A stretch of 64,000 nt of DNA from Bryobacterales bacterium. GTDB taxonomy: Bacteria; Acidobacteriota; Terriglobia; Bryobacterales; Bryobacteraceae. The notes below the pieces were generated by a model. The model was not told the origin of the DNA. It ran no database searches and saw only the letters and a list, made by a program, of their open reading frames with translations. The stretch is from assembly GCA_016721425.1 (NCBI GenBank), contig JADKID010000011.1, forward strand, positions 248,001 through 312,000, given 5' to 3'. The position numbers and the translations under genes were made by a program. Below, in pieces: positions 26,221-34,672 of the stretch; the first letter of the stretch is position 1; every line of letters starts with the position of its first letter.

Positions 26221-27126
26221 TTAGAAATACCCTTCCCGCTTTTTCAGCTCCATGGAGCCTTCCTGATCGTGATCGATGACACGGTTCTCACGCTCACTGC
26301 GTTTGAAGGCTGTGAGCTCGTCGATGACCTTGGAAATAGTGTCGGCCTCGCTACGGATCGCCCCGCTGCAAGGCGTGCAGCCCAGGCTGCGCATGCGGCA
26401 CGTCACGGTTTGCGGCACTTCGCCGGGCAGCGGCTTGACGTTCGTTTCCATGGGGATCAGCGTGTTGCCGCGGACCAGCACCTGGCGCGGCATGGCGTAG
26501 TAGAGCGACACGATCGGGATCTTCTCCAGCTCGATGTAGCGCCAGACGTCCATCTCGGTCCAGTTGGACAGGGGAAAGACCCGGATGCTCTCGCCGGGGT
26601 CCACTTTGCCGTTATAGAGATTCCAGAGTTCCGGGCGCTGATTGCGCGGATCCCAGCGGCCCTCTTTGTCGCGGAAGCTGAAAACGCGCTCCTTGGCGCG
26701 GGATTTCTCCTCATCGCGCCGCGCGCCACCCAGCGCAGCATCGTAGCCGCCCGCCTTCAACCCGTCCACCAGGGCGCGGGTGCGCAGCTGGTGGCAGCAT
26801 TTGGCAGTGCCCAAATCGTAGGGGTTGGTCCCCTCGGCGATGGCCGCGTCGTTGGTATAAACCCGCAACTCCGCGCCGATCTCCTTCGTGAAGCTATCCC
26901 GGAATGTGATCATCTCCGGATACTCGTAAGTGGTATCGATGTGCAACAAAGGAAAAGGGATACGGCCAGGGTGGAAGGCCTTGCGCGCCAGATGGACCAG
27001 CACTGAGCTGTCCTTGCCGATCGAATACAGCAGGACCGGCTTGGCAAACTGGGCGGCGGTCTCGCGCAGGATGTGCAGGCTTTCGGCCTCCAGGGCGCGC
27101 AGGTGAGAGAGGACAGGGAAAGGCAT
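26221..27126 (-). CDS. cysD: Sulfate adenylyltransferase subunit 2
   Basis: A 301-residue PP-loop ATP pyrophosphatase-type enzyme that adenylates sulfate to APS as CysDN. The PP-loop reads YSIGKDSSVLVHLARKAF, with HIDTTYEYPEMI, GGARRDEEKSRAKERVFSF, and the C-terminal MRSLGCTPCSGAI. Length equals the family norm. It is the first gene of the cysD-cysN-cysH operon. The ATG at 27126 has no obvious Shine-Dalgarno and sits only about a dozen bases from a TAAACT -10 candidate, so the transcript could be nearly leaderless. Confidence 0.95.
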   Translation of the reverse strand: MPFPVLSHLRALEAESLHILRETAAQFAKPVLLYSIGKDSSVLVHLARKAFHPGRIPFPLLHIDTTYEYPEMITFRDSFTKEIGAELRVYTNDAAIAEGTNPYDLGTAKCCHQLRTRALVDGLKAGGYDAALGGARRDEEKSRAKERVFSFRDKEGRWDPRNQRPELWNLYNGKVDPGESIRVFPLSNWTEMDVWRYIELEKIPIVSLYYAMPRQVLVRGNTLIPMETNVKPLPGEVPQTVTCRMRSLGCTPCSGAIRSEADTISKVIDELTAFKRSERENRVIDHDQEGSMELKKREGYF

Positions 27127-27138
27127 CTGGCTACGTAC

Positions 27139-27168
27139 AGTTTAGCAAAACACCCCAATCTCCCGCAA
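27139..27168 (-). promoter_or_regulatory. Candidate promoter of cysDNH
   Basis: On the minus strand TTGCGG is followed after 18 bases by TAAACT, 12 bases before the cysD ATG. It overlaps an imperfect hairpin, so promoter and upstream terminator may be intertwined. Confidence 0.4.
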
Positions 27169-27183
27169 TGATGCAGGGATTGG
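27155..27183 (-). terminator. Possible terminator downstream of lepA and its small partner gene
   Basis: An imperfect stem (CCAATC paired with GATTGG at the base, then CC/GG and GCA/TGC) sits just after the stop of the small membrane protein gene. On the minus strand it is followed by GGTGTTTTGC, only a short T-run, so termination strength is doubtful. Confidence 0.35.
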
Positions 27184-27192
27184 CGGGTTGCC

Positions 27193-27426
27193 CTATTTGT
27201 CTCCGGCTGCGTCGCGCTCAGGCTTCTTATCGGCCCGAATCTCGATGACGTGGCGCTTGGAGGGATCGGTGAGCTTCTGAAGTTCCAGCATCGCGTTGCC
27301 GGCGCGCGTGGAGTGGCCGCCGGAGTTGGTCCAGTAGAGCCATCCGCGGGTCTCCATCCAGAGGGCCAGGCGGTGGAGGGCGTAGAAGGCGGCCGGGATG
27401 AGGACGTACCAGAGCCACTCGGGCAC
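27193..27426 (-). CDS. Small membrane protein of unknown function
   Basis: A 77-residue protein starting with GTG three bases after the lepA stop, so it is likely co-transcribed with lepA. Residues 1-30 (PEWLWYVLIPAAFYALHRLALWM) form one membrane segment. The rest is polar and charged: a Ser/Gly/Asn stretch (TNSGGHSTRAGNAMLELQKLT) and a basic/acidic tail ending in ERDAAGDK. I do not recognise a family. The GTG start, the tight spacing to lepA and coding-type composition support a real gene. Confidence 0.6.
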   Translation of the reverse strand: MPEWLWYVLIPAAFYALHRLALWMETRGWLYWTNSGGHSTRAGNAMLELQKLTDPSKRHVIEIRADKKPERDAAGDK

Positions 27427-27429
27427 GGG

Positions 27430-29241
27430 TTAATCCTCCGAGCTGCTGCTCACCTTGAGCACCGAAAGGAACGCCTCCTGCGGGATATCCACCTTGCCCA
27501 CGCGCTTCATCCGCCGCTTGCCTTCCTTCTGCTTTTCCAGAAGTTTGCGTTTGCGCGAGATGTCGCCGCCGTAGCACTTGGCAATCACGTTCTTGCGGAG
27601 CGCCGCGATGGATTCGCGGGCGATGATCTTGGCGCCGATGGCCGCTTGCAGCGCTACCTCAAACTGCTGGCGCGGGATCAGCTTGCGCAGCCTCTCGATC
27701 AGGCCTTTGCCGCGCTCGTAGGCGAAATCCTTGTGGACGATGATGGAGAGCGCGTCCACTGCCTCGCCCGCCACCAGCACGTCCATCTTGACCATCGGCG
27801 ACACGCGCGTTCCATCCAGGTGGTAGTCCAGAGAAGCGTAGCCGCGCGAGGCGGATTTCAGGCGGTCGTAGAAATCCATGACCACTTCATTCAGCGGCAT
27901 CTCGTAGACCAGCATCACGCGGCCGCCGCCCAGGTGCTCGAACTTGCGCTGGTTGCCGCGCTTCTCTTCCAGCAGCTTGAGGATTTCGCCGAGGAAGTCC
28001 TCGCGCGTGATGACCGTGGCCTCGATGATGGGCTCTTCGATCTTGATAATCTCGCTGGGGTTGGGCCACTTGCTGGGGTTTTCCACCGTCAGCACTTCGC
28101 CGCTGCCCAGCGTGACCAGGTAGCGCACGCCGGGCGCGGTGGTGATCAGATCGATCTCGAACTCGCGCTCCAGCCGCTCCTGAATGATCTCCAGGTGGAG
28201 CAGGCCGAGGAAGCCGCAACGGAAACCGAAGCCGAGCGCCACCGAGTTCTCCGGCTCGAAGTTAAAGGCCGAATCGTTGAGGCGTAGCTTCTCCAGCGCA
28301 TCGCGGAGCACGCCGTGTTCGTGGCTCTCTACCGGATAGAGCCCGGCGAAGACCATCGGCTTCAGCTCTTCAAAGCCGGGCAGCGGTTCGCTGATGACGT
28401 TGGCGGCGTCGTAGATGGTGTCGCCGATCTTGGCGTCGGAAACCGTCTTGATGTTGGCGAAGAGGAATCCTACCTCGCCGGCGGCGAGTTGCTCGCACGG
28501 GATGGGTTTGGGCGATTGATAGCCCAGGCCGTCCACCTCGTATGTGGATTCAGTCGTCCATAGGCGAATCTTCTGGCCCTTGCGCACTGTGCCGTCGATG
28601 ATGCGGGTCAGGATGATCACGCCGCGGTAAGGATCAAACCAGGAATCGAAGATCAGCGCACGCAGCGGCGCGTTGGGGTCGCCCTTGGGCGGCGGCACGT
28701 ACTTGATGACGGACTCGCAAATCTCGTGAATGCCCACGCCCGTCTTGGCGCTGGCCATCACCGCGTTGGAGGTGTCCAGGCCGATCAGATTTTCGATCTG
28801 CTCCATCACGCGCTCCGGCTCGGCCGAAGGCAGGTCGATCTTGTTGATCACCGGGATCAGTTCCAGGTTGTGGTGGATGGCCAGGTAGGTGTTCGCAAGA
28901 GTCTGCGCTTCCACACCCTGACTGGCATCCACCACCAGCAGCGCGCCTTCACAGGCCTGCAGGCTGCGGGAGACCTCGTAGGTGAAATCGACGTGGCCGG
29001 GGGTGTCGATGAGGTTCAGTTGATAGAGCTCGCCATTGTCGGCGTGGTATTCCAGACGCACCGCGTGCGCCTTGATGGTGATGCCGCGCTCGCGCTCCAG
29101 GTCCATGGAGTCCAGCACCTGAGCCATCATTTCCCGTTGTGACAGAGCTCCCGTGTACTCCAAGAGACGGTCGGCCAGCGTCGACTTGCCATGGTCGATG
29201 TGCGCAATGATCGAGAAGTTCCGAATGTGGGAGGGGTCCAT
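27430..29241 (-). CDS. lepA: Elongation factor 4 (LepA), ribosome back-translocase GTPase
   Basis: A 603-residue translational GTPase that remodels stalled or mistranslocated ribosomes. G1 is AHIDHGKST at 13-21, G2 is in ERERGITIKAH, G3 is DTPGHVDF, G4 is NKIDLP. EF-G-like domains II, III and V are followed by the LepA-specific C-terminal domain (from about residue 500) rich in Lys/Arg and ending in VSSSSED. The reading frame extends to 29529, but ATG 29241 gives the canonical N-terminus MDPSHIRNFSIIAHIDHG. It is divergent from ribH with only 34 bp between, so the two promoters must overlap. Confidence 0.97.
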   Translation of the reverse strand: MDPSHIRNFSIIAHIDHGKSTLADRLLEYTGALSQREMMAQVLDSMDLERERGITIKAHAVRLEYHADNGELYQLNLIDTPGHVDFTYEVSRSLQACEGALLVVDASQGVEAQTLANTYLAIHHNLELIPVINKIDLPSAEPERVMEQIENLIGLDTSNAVMASAKTGVGIHEICESVIKYVPPPKGDPNAPLRALIFDSWFDPYRGVIILTRIIDGTVRKGQKIRLWTTESTYEVDGLGYQSPKPIPCEQLAAGEVGFLFANIKTVSDAKIGDTIYDAANVISEPLPGFEELKPMVFAGLYPVESHEHGVLRDALEKLRLNDSAFNFEPENSVALGFGFRCGFLGLLHLEIIQERLEREFEIDLITTAPGVRYLVTLGSGEVLTVENPSKWPNPSEIIKIEEPIIEATVITREDFLGEILKLLEEKRGNQRKFEHLGGGRVMLVYEMPLNEVVMDFYDRLKSASRGYASLDYHLDGTRVSPMVKMDVLVAGEAVDALSIIVHKDFAYERGKGLIERLRKLIPRQQFEVALQAAIGAKIIARESIAALRKNVIAKCYGGDISRKRKLLEKQKEGKRRMKRVGKVDIPQEAFLSVLKVSSSSED

Positions 29242-29275
29242 GCTGTAAAATGAGGGAGACCTCCTATTATCCCAT

Positions 29276-29755
29276 ATGTCGCACAAAGTCTTCGAAGGAC
29301 AACTTGAGGCAAAGGGCCTGCGATTCTCGCTGGTGGTGAGCCGTTTCAACAGCTTCATCACCGAACGGCTCCTCAGCGGCGCGCTCGATGCCCTGAAGCG
29401 GGCAGGCGTACCGGATTCAGACGTTGAGATTGTCAAAGTGCCGGGATCGTGGGAGATGCCGGTAGTTGTGGCCGAAATTGCCCGCCAGAAACGGCACGAT
29501 GGCATCATCTGCCTGGGCGCCGTCATCAAAGGCGAGACGCCGCATTTTGACTACGTCGCCGGGGAGGCGGCCAAGGGTTTGGCGCAGGTCTCCCTGGCCA
29601 ACGGGGTGCCCATCGCCTTTGCCGTACTCACCACCAACACTCTGGAGCAGGCCATCGACCGCGCCGGCGCCAAGGGTGGCAACAAGGGTTTCGAAGCAGC
29701 GATGACCGCCATCGAAATGGCCAACCTGATGCGCGGCCTTCGCGACCAGAGTTAG
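29276..29755 (+). CDS. ribH: 6,7-dimethyl-8-ribityllumazine synthase
   Basis: A 159-residue enzyme making lumazine, the last precursor of riboflavin, from the pyrimidine product and 3,4-dihydroxy-2-butanone 4-phosphate. Motifs are SRFNSFITERLLSGA, VPGSWEMPVV, CLGAVIKGETPHFDYV with the catalytic His at residue 90, and AFAVLTTNTLEQA with GNKGFEAA. Length fits the icosahedral or pentameric enzymes. No other rib gene is visible. nusB follows 9 bases downstream, the common ribH-nusB pair. Confidence 0.96.
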   Translation: MSHKVFEGQLEAKGLRFSLVVSRFNSFITERLLSGALDALKRAGVPDSDVEIVKVPGSWEMPVVVAEIARQKRHDGIICLGAVIKGETPHFDYVAGEAAKGLAQVSLANGVPIAFAVLTTNTLEQAIDRAGAKGGNKGFEAAMTAIEMANLMRGLRDQS

Positions 29756-29764
29756 AACCTCCTC

Positions 29765-30223
29765 ATGCCAGCACGCCGAAAGTCCAGACAAAAGGCCGTT
29801 CAGATTCTCTTCGTCTGGGACTCGCGCAAAGTCACCATCGACGAGGCGATCGCTTCTTTCTACGACTCGCTCTACACGGCCGAACCGGAAGAGGAGACGG
29901 GCATCGAGCCTGAGATCGACGCCGAGCCGGACCATTTCATGGAGAGGCTGGCACGCGGCACTGCCGCACAGGTGGTGGAGTCTGACGCCTATATCGCAAA
30001 ACGGGCCGAGAACTGGCGTCTGGAGCGGATGCCCGTGGTGGACCGCAATATACTACGAATGGCGATTTATGAGATGAAGTCTCTGGATACGCCGCATGCC
30101 GTGGTAATTGACGAAGCCCTGGAGTTGGCGCGGCGCTACTCCGAGGAAGAGGCAGTCCCGTTTGTGAACGGCGTGCTGGACGCGATCCGGAAGATGATTG
30201 CGGCTGAAAACGCGGCAAGCTGA
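29765..30223 (+). CDS. nusB: Transcription antitermination factor NusB
   Basis: A 152-residue all-helical RNA-binding protein that with NusE (S10) binds boxA RNA and promotes antitermination of rRNA operons. The Arg-rich N-terminus (MPARRKSRQKAVQILFVWD) and the C-terminal VIDEALELARRYSEEEAVPFVNGVLDAI are family signatures. It contains an unusually acidic internal insertion (AEPEEETGIEPEIDAEPDHF) near residues 38-58 that lengthens the protein relative to the usual 130-140 residues. It follows ribH by 9 bases, a conserved linkage, and ends 5 bases from the convergent mnmE. Confidence 0.94.
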   Translation: MPARRKSRQKAVQILFVWDSRKVTIDEAIASFYDSLYTAEPEEETGIEPEIDAEPDHFMERLARGTAAQVVESDAYIAKRAENWRLERMPVVDRNILRMAIYEMKSLDTPHAVVIDEALELARRYSEEEAVPFVNGVLDAIRKMIAAENAAS

Positions 30224-30228
30224 AGCCG

Positions 30229-31581
30229 CTACTTCCCAATACAAAACGTTGAAAAAATGTGGTTTAGGATGTCATCGGCCGTGGTTGCGCCGGTGAGGGC
30301 ATCCAGCGGCTGCAAGGCTGCATAGCAATCCAGCAGCAACATCTCGTGGGGCATGCCGATGGCGCTAGCCTCCTCTGCGCGTCGCAATGCGTCAATTGAC
30401 TCTCGTAGTAATTGCTCGTGACGGAGGCTCGTAATCAGGCCGGCTTGCGGTGACGTGAACCCGTCCGGCGCGATCAGCGCGAGAATCCGGCGGGTCAACT
30501 CGGAGATTCCCTCTCCGGTGGTGGCTGATGTGGGCAGGAGTTCGGCTGGGGTAGAGCACAAGCGCGGCAGATCCGCCTTGCTGCCGGCGGACAGGAAGAG
30601 CCCCTGGCTGACGGCGCGCTCCAGCAGCACCTGATCTTCGGGCGTAAACGGCTGGCTGAGATCGATTACGACAAGCGTAATGTCAGCATCGGCCATCGCC
30701 TGATGGCTGCGGTCTATGCCCATTCGCTCCACTACGTCCGTGCTCTCCCGAATCCCGGCGGTGTCCACCAGCCGGACCGGGATGCCTTCCAAGGAGAATG
30801 TCTCGGAGACCGTATCGCGGGTGGTGCCGGGAATATCGGTGACGATGGCGCGGTCGCGTTGCAGCAGTGCGTTGAAGAGACTGCTCTTACCGACATTGGG
30901 TCGGCCGACGATCGCCAGAGTCAGGCCGTCGTGGACGAGTTTCCCCAGGCGAAAAGTCTCAGCGAGGCGGGTGAGGCCCATTGCGATGGGGCGGAGCCTG
31001 CCCTCAATTTCCTCACTTGTCGCAAAGGAGACATCGTCCTCGGCGAAGTCGATGCCAGCCTCGAGCAGGGCGATCAGCTCGACGAGTTGGGCTTTGTTGG
31101 GGGCCACCGCGCGGGAGACGGAGCCTTCCAGCTGTTGTGCCGCCACGCGCGCCTGGTGGAGCGTGGTGGCGCGGATGAGATCGTGGACGGCCTCGGCCTG
31201 GGGGAGATCGATGCGGCCGTTCAGATAGGCTCTCAGCGTGAATTCGCCTGGGTTGGCGGGGCGGGCGCCGGCGCGCAGGGCGCGATCGACACAGTGGCGG
31301 AGCACGACGGGCGATCCATGGCAGCAGATCTCAACGACGTCCTCGGCGGTGTAGGATCGGGGGGCGGCGAACCAGGTGGCCACCACCTGATCCACGGTAG
31401 CGCCGCCATCATCGAGGAGTTCGGCAACCAGGGCAGCGCGAGGCTGCCAGTCCGCGCCGCCACTGAGGCGAAGCATGGATGCAGCGACATCCCTGGCCTG
31501 GGCGCCCGAGATGCGCACGATGCCCAGCCCGCCCATGCCTGGCGGCGTGGCGATAGCAACGATAGTGTCGTGGACCGACAC
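30229..31581 (-). CDS. mnmE: tRNA uridine-5-carboxymethylaminomethyl(34) synthesis GTPase MnmE
   Basis: A 450-residue dimeric GTPase that with MnmG modifies the wobble uridine of some tRNAs. The N-terminal tetrahydrofolate-binding domain starts at DTIVAIATPPGMGGLGIVRISG. The helical domain surrounds the G domain (about 215-375): GRPNVGKSS, DIPGTTRDT, DTAGIRE. The C-terminal motif FCIGK carries the catalytic Cys. GTG 31581 is the start. It closes the rpmH-rnpA-yidD-yidC-jag cluster; the partner mnmG is not in the window. Confidence 0.96.
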   Translation of the reverse strand: MSVHDTIVAIATPPGMGGLGIVRISGAQARDVAASMLRLSGGADWQPRAALVAELLDDGGATVDQVVATWFAAPRSYTAEDVVEICCHGSPVVLRHCVDRALRAGARPANPGEFTLRAYLNGRIDLPQAEAVHDLIRATTLHQARVAAQQLEGSVSRAVAPNKAQLVELIALLEAGIDFAEDDVSFATSEEIEGRLRPIAMGLTRLAETFRLGKLVHDGLTLAIVGRPNVGKSSLFNALLQRDRAIVTDIPGTTRDTVSETFSLEGIPVRLVDTAGIRESTDVVERMGIDRSHQAMADADITLVVIDLSQPFTPEDQVLLERAVSQGLFLSAGSKADLPRLCSTPAELLPTSATTGEGISELTRRILALIAPDGFTSPQAGLITSLRHEQLLRESIDALRRAEEASAIGMPHEMLLLDCYAALQPLDALTGATTADDILNHIFSTFCIGK

Positions 31582-31595
31582 GAGGGAATAGGGCG

Positions 31596-32324
31596 TTAAC
31601 GGGGCCCGCGGCCGCGATCACCGCCACCGGGTCCGCGGCGGTCTCCACCACCGCTACGGCCACGGCCACGATCTCCGCCGCGTCCACGATCGCCGCCACG
31701 TCCGCGGTCACCGCCGCCGGGTCCGCCCCGGCCACGATCACCGCCACGACCGCGATCGCCAAACCCGCCACCCGGACCATCGCGCCGCGGGGGCGCCGTG
31801 GGCGTGGGCGGGTCGGGCAGGGATGCCATGCCGGCCGGGTAGATCACCACATGGCGATAAGGACCAGTGCCGGCGCTCTCGCTCCGGAGGTCGTCCTGGT
31901 CACGCATTGCCAGATGGATCAGGCGCCGCTCGCGGCTGCTCATCGGGCTGAAGCGGTAAGGAGTTTTGGTCTCCCGGACCCGCTCTGCCACGGTCAGCGC
32001 ACCGACGCGGAGCTCCTCCTGCCGCAGCAGGCGGAAGTCGTTGGCGTCAAAGCACAGCAGGGCGTGCTCATCCGGCGCCATGTCGAGGACTTCCTGCGTG
32101 AGCTGTTCCAGAGCGAGGAGAGCCTCGCCCTTGTTGTTCATCAGGAACTCGAGATCGGGGCCAGCGAACTTTACGACGAGCGTGGGCTTCTCAAAATAGC
32201 TGCCCGCTTCGTCGCCGTCCAGGATCTCGTATTCCAGGTCAAAGTCCACGGAATCGAGGACTGCGTCAAGAAAATCGGCGACATCATCGCCCACCGCTTC
32301 GACTGTGTATATCCGGTTACTCAT
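31596..32324 (-). CDS. jag: Jag/KhpB-like KH-R3H RNA-binding protein with RGG-rich tail
   Basis: A 242-residue protein of the Jag/KhpB (EloR) family, RNA-binding proteins linked to cell elongation and encoded next to yidC. The N-terminal Jag domain covers residues 1-45. The KH domain lies around 48-110 with NNKG in place of the usual GxxG loop. The R3H motif is SSRERRLIHLAM (about 129-140). Residues 180-242 are an extreme low-complexity tail of GGDRGR/GRGGDRG units with many Gly, Arg and Asp. Ordinary Jag proteins end near residue 170-210, so this tail is an addition. It probably binds nucleic acid or supports condensation, as RGG boxes do elsewhere, which is inference. Confidence 0.9.
   Translation of the reverse strand: MSNRIYTVEAVGDDVADFLDAVLDSVDFDLEYEILDGDEAGSYFEKPTLVVKFAGPDLEFLMNNKGEALLALEQLTQEVLDMAPDEHALLCFDANDFRLLRQEELRVGALTVAERVRETKTPYRFSPMSSRERRLIHLAMRDQDDLRSESAGTGPYRHVVIYPAGMASLPDPPTPTAPPRRDGPGGGFGDRGRGGDRGRGGPGGGDRGRGGDRGRGGDRGRGRSGGGDRRGPGGGDRGRGPR
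31599..31787 (-). repeat. RGG/GGDRGR low-complexity coding repeat (C-terminus of Jag)
   Basis: A 189-bp stretch of near-identical G- and C-rich hexamers encoding Gly-Arg-Asp-rich units such as GGDRGR, with minor PGGG variants. Unit lengths vary by whole codons, as expected for repeat expansion and contraction by slippage while the frame stays open. Confidence 0.8.
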
Positions 32325-32345
32325 CGGCCGAACCGTTTCTGCTTC

Positions 32346-34061
32346 CTATTTCTTCTTAGAAATCGACGCCTGGGCGAGGGTGGGCTTGGAGCCATACTTG
32401 TTGAAGAAGTATTGCTGAACAATGCCAACCACGTTACCAGTGAGCCAGTATAACACCAGGCCACTGGAAGCGCCGTAGAACATGACGGTCATCATGACGG
32501 GCATCATGATCATCATGAGTTTTTGTTGAGAGGGATCGGGGCTGGCCACGGGGGTCATCTTCTGCATGAGCACCTGTGTGACGAGCATGCCGACAGGGAG
32601 GAGACGAATGGGAATGGTCTCCGGTTGAGAGAGGTCTTGCACCCACATCCAGTTGGCGCCGCGCAGCTCAATCGCCACTGATAGCACCTTAAAGAATGCG
32701 ATGAAAAAGGGCATCTGAAGCAGCAGCGGGACACAGCCGCCCATGGGGTTGATGCCATGCTTCTTATAGAGCTCCATGAGCTCTTCATTCTGTTTCTGCT
32801 TCTTGGGATCGCGCGCCGACAGATCCTTGTACTTGCCCTGGATGGCCTGCATTTCGGGCTGGATGGCTGCCATCTTCTGGGAGCTCTTGATCTGGGAAAA
32901 GCGCAACGGCAGGAGCAGGATGTTGATGACAACCGTGGCCAGGATAATGGCCCAGCCCCAGTTGTGTGTGATCTTATCGTTCACCCAGTTCAAGGCTAGG
33001 AACAGCGGCTTAGCCATGATCTCGAACCAGCCCCAATCGATCATGGTTTCCAGCTTGCGGTCCGTGGAGCGAAGGATATCGGTGTCCTTGGGACCGACGA
33101 AAAGCGCGGAGCGATTGATGCCTTGGCCGCCAAACGCGATGCCGACATGCTCTTTCTCCTCGCCGCCTTCAGCCAACGGGAACTTGTCGTGAATCGTGTA
33201 GAAGGAGACACTCGAGCCGGGCTCCGGTAGCAGGACGCCAGCGAAATATGTGTCTTCCATGCCGCCGAAGTGGAACTCGCCCTCCGTAGGAATCGCGCCC
33301 TTCGCCGCGTCGCTGGCGGTAGCCGTGACCAGTTTGCTCTTGGCGGCGAGGTAGTAGACGCTATGCTGGACATCCAGCGCATTGTGGAAGGTCCGGTCGC
33401 CGAACCCGCCGCGCCAGGCAAGCTGGTGCTGGACCGGCTTGCCGTCCTTGCTGACCTCAGAGGAGTAAATCGACCGGTAGGACTTCGCGTCAAACTCAAA
33501 CGACTTACGGGCCGTGGTTGCGCCGTCGCTGTACTCAAACTCGATTGAGGAAGGCGTGGCCTGTTTGACGGTGAACAGCACGTCGTTCAGGTTCGTGCCG
33601 GTTGGAGGCGTGTAGTAGTAGTACGAGAAGGCGCCGCCCTTGCGGGGGTCGATCAACTCAATCTGCTTTCCGTTGATGTCCTTGTAGTTCTTGAGGACCC
33701 AGCTTCGGATGGACGCGCCCTTGTTGGTGAAGAGGATCCGGTAGACGCTGGTGTCAATGATGCGGGTCTCTTCCGCCTGGGCGGCGACGGCGGCCACCGG
33801 TGCGGCTTCGGCGTTCTTCTTGCCGGACGCCGTGGCGGCTGCGTTGGCCGCTGCCGGCTTTGGCGTGGGCGTGGCCGGGGAGGCCGCGGGCGGCTTGGCG
33901 CTCTGCTGGGCCTGTTCCACCGGCGGAGTGGCCGGCTTCACCGGCGTCTTTGGCATCAGGTACTGCGTGGCGAAGAGAACGATTCCCATCAGCCCGAAGG
34001 CCAGCAGGAGGCGCATCTCCATGGAGAGTTCTTTTTTCGTGCCTTTGGGGTCGTCGGCCAT
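32346..34061 (-). CDS. yidC: Membrane protein insertase YidC
   Basis: A 571-residue inner-membrane insertase. The N-terminal signal-anchor (MEMRLLLAFGLMGIVLFATQYLM) is followed by an unusual Pro/Ala-rich linker (PVKPATPPVEQAQQSAKPP and after) and the large periplasmic P1 beta-supersandwich. The conserved C-terminal hydrophobic core begins near WGWAIILATVVINILLLPLRF, contains SSQKMAAIQPEMQAIQGKYK and GGCVPLLLQMPFFIAFFKVL, and ends in TGNVVGIVQQYFFNKYGSKP. The Arg in the LPLRF groove is the key substrate-contact residue. It is coupled to yidD (12-base gap) upstream and jag downstream. Confidence 0.97.
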   Translation of the reverse strand: MADDPKGTKKELSMEMRLLLAFGLMGIVLFATQYLMPKTPVKPATPPVEQAQQSAKPPAASPATPTPKPAAANAAATASGKKNAEAAPVAAVAAQAEETRIIDTSVYRILFTNKGASIRSWVLKNYKDINGKQIELIDPRKGGAFSYYYYTPPTGTNLNDVLFTVKQATPSSIEFEYSDGATTARKSFEFDAKSYRSIYSSEVSKDGKPVQHQLAWRGGFGDRTFHNALDVQHSVYYLAAKSKLVTATASDAAKGAIPTEGEFHFGGMEDTYFAGVLLPEPGSSVSFYTIHDKFPLAEGGEEKEHVGIAFGGQGINRSALFVGPKDTDILRSTDRKLETMIDWGWFEIMAKPLFLALNWVNDKITHNWGWAIILATVVINILLLPLRFSQIKSSQKMAAIQPEMQAIQGKYKDLSARDPKKQKQNEELMELYKKHGINPMGGCVPLLLQMPFFIAFFKVLSVAIELRGANWMWVQDLSQPETIPIRLLPVGMLVTQVLMQKMTPVASPDPSQQKLMMIMMPVMMTVMFYGASSGLVLYWLTGNVVGIVQQYFFNKYGSKPTLAQASISKKK

Positions 34062-34073
34062 TGAGGTCTCTTT

Positions 34074-34283
34074 CTAAACTACGGGATCCAGGCCGCCGGG
34101 GTTCAGGGGATGGCAGCGGGCGAGGCGGCGCAGGCCCATCCAGACGCCGCGGGCGGCGCCGTATTTCGCAACGGCGTCCATCATGTATTCGGAACAGGTC
34201 GGGTGGAAGCGGCAGGCGGAAGGCAGCACGGGAGACAGCCAGCGCTTGTAGATACGGAGGACGGAAAGGATCACGGTTTGCAT
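34074..34283 (-). CDS. yidD: Membrane protein insertion efficiency factor YidD
   Basis: A 69-residue protein that assists YidC-dependent insertion. The signature is LRIYKRWLSPVLPSACRFHPTCSEYMMDAV with the conserved CRFxPTCSEY motif, and the C-terminus has RLARCHPLNPGGLDPV. The start ATG 34283 is placed at the motif-containing N-terminus MQTVILSVLRIYKRW; a longer frame upstream overlaps rnpA in another phase and is not used. It overlaps the rnpA stop region by 13 bases and is followed by yidC, the usual gene order. Confidence 0.93.
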   Translation of the reverse strand: MQTVILSVLRIYKRWLSPVLPSACRFHPTCSEYMMDAVAKYGAARGVWMGLRRLARCHPLNPGGLDPVV

Positions 34284-34672
34284 CGCTGGAAAACCCGCTC
34301 CACTTCGCTGTCCAGAACCGATTGTGGCACGGCCAAAGCCGAGCGGCGCAGATTCCAGACGATTTCCCATCCGGGGCTCAACGCAGAGAACCGCCGGCGG
34401 ATGGTCTCCCGCAGGCGGCGCTTCATTCGATTGCGTAAAACAGCTTTGCCCAAGGCGCGAGGCGTGGTAAACCCCACCCTGGGTCCTGCCGTGGGATTGG
34501 GATTCTGCCAGCAAAAAGCGACAAAACATGAGCTGGCCACCTTGAAGCCCTGGTCATATACCTTGCGAAAATCGGCCCTTTTCAGGATGCGCCGGGATTT
34601 CGGGAACGTGAGCCGGGGCGGGGCGGAAGGGCCCGGATTAGGCGTTGGCGTAGCGGACTGCGCGTTCGTCAC
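34271..34672 (-). CDS. rnpA: RNase P protein component
   Basis: A 133-residue protein subunit of the tRNA 5'-processing RNase P. Recognisable segments are RRILKRADFRKVYDQGFK, VGFTTPRALGKAVLRNRMKRRLRE with the RNR motif, and IVWNLRRSALAV. The start is GTG 34672, which places 35 bases of overlap with the end of rpmH. An alternative in-frame ATG at 34729, inside rpmH and preceded by GGAG seven bases away, would give 152 residues and a deeper overlap, as seen in Thermus. The proline-rich N-terminal segment TPTPNPGPSAPP is not conserved family sequence. The next gene, yidD, overlaps its stop region. Confidence 0.93.
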   Translation of the reverse strand: MTNAQSATPTPNPGPSAPPRLTFPKSRRILKRADFRKVYDQGFKVASSCFVAFCWQNPNPTAGPRVGFTTPRALGKAVLRNRMKRRLRETIRRRFSALSPGWEIVWNLRRSALAVPQSVLDSEVERVFQRCKP

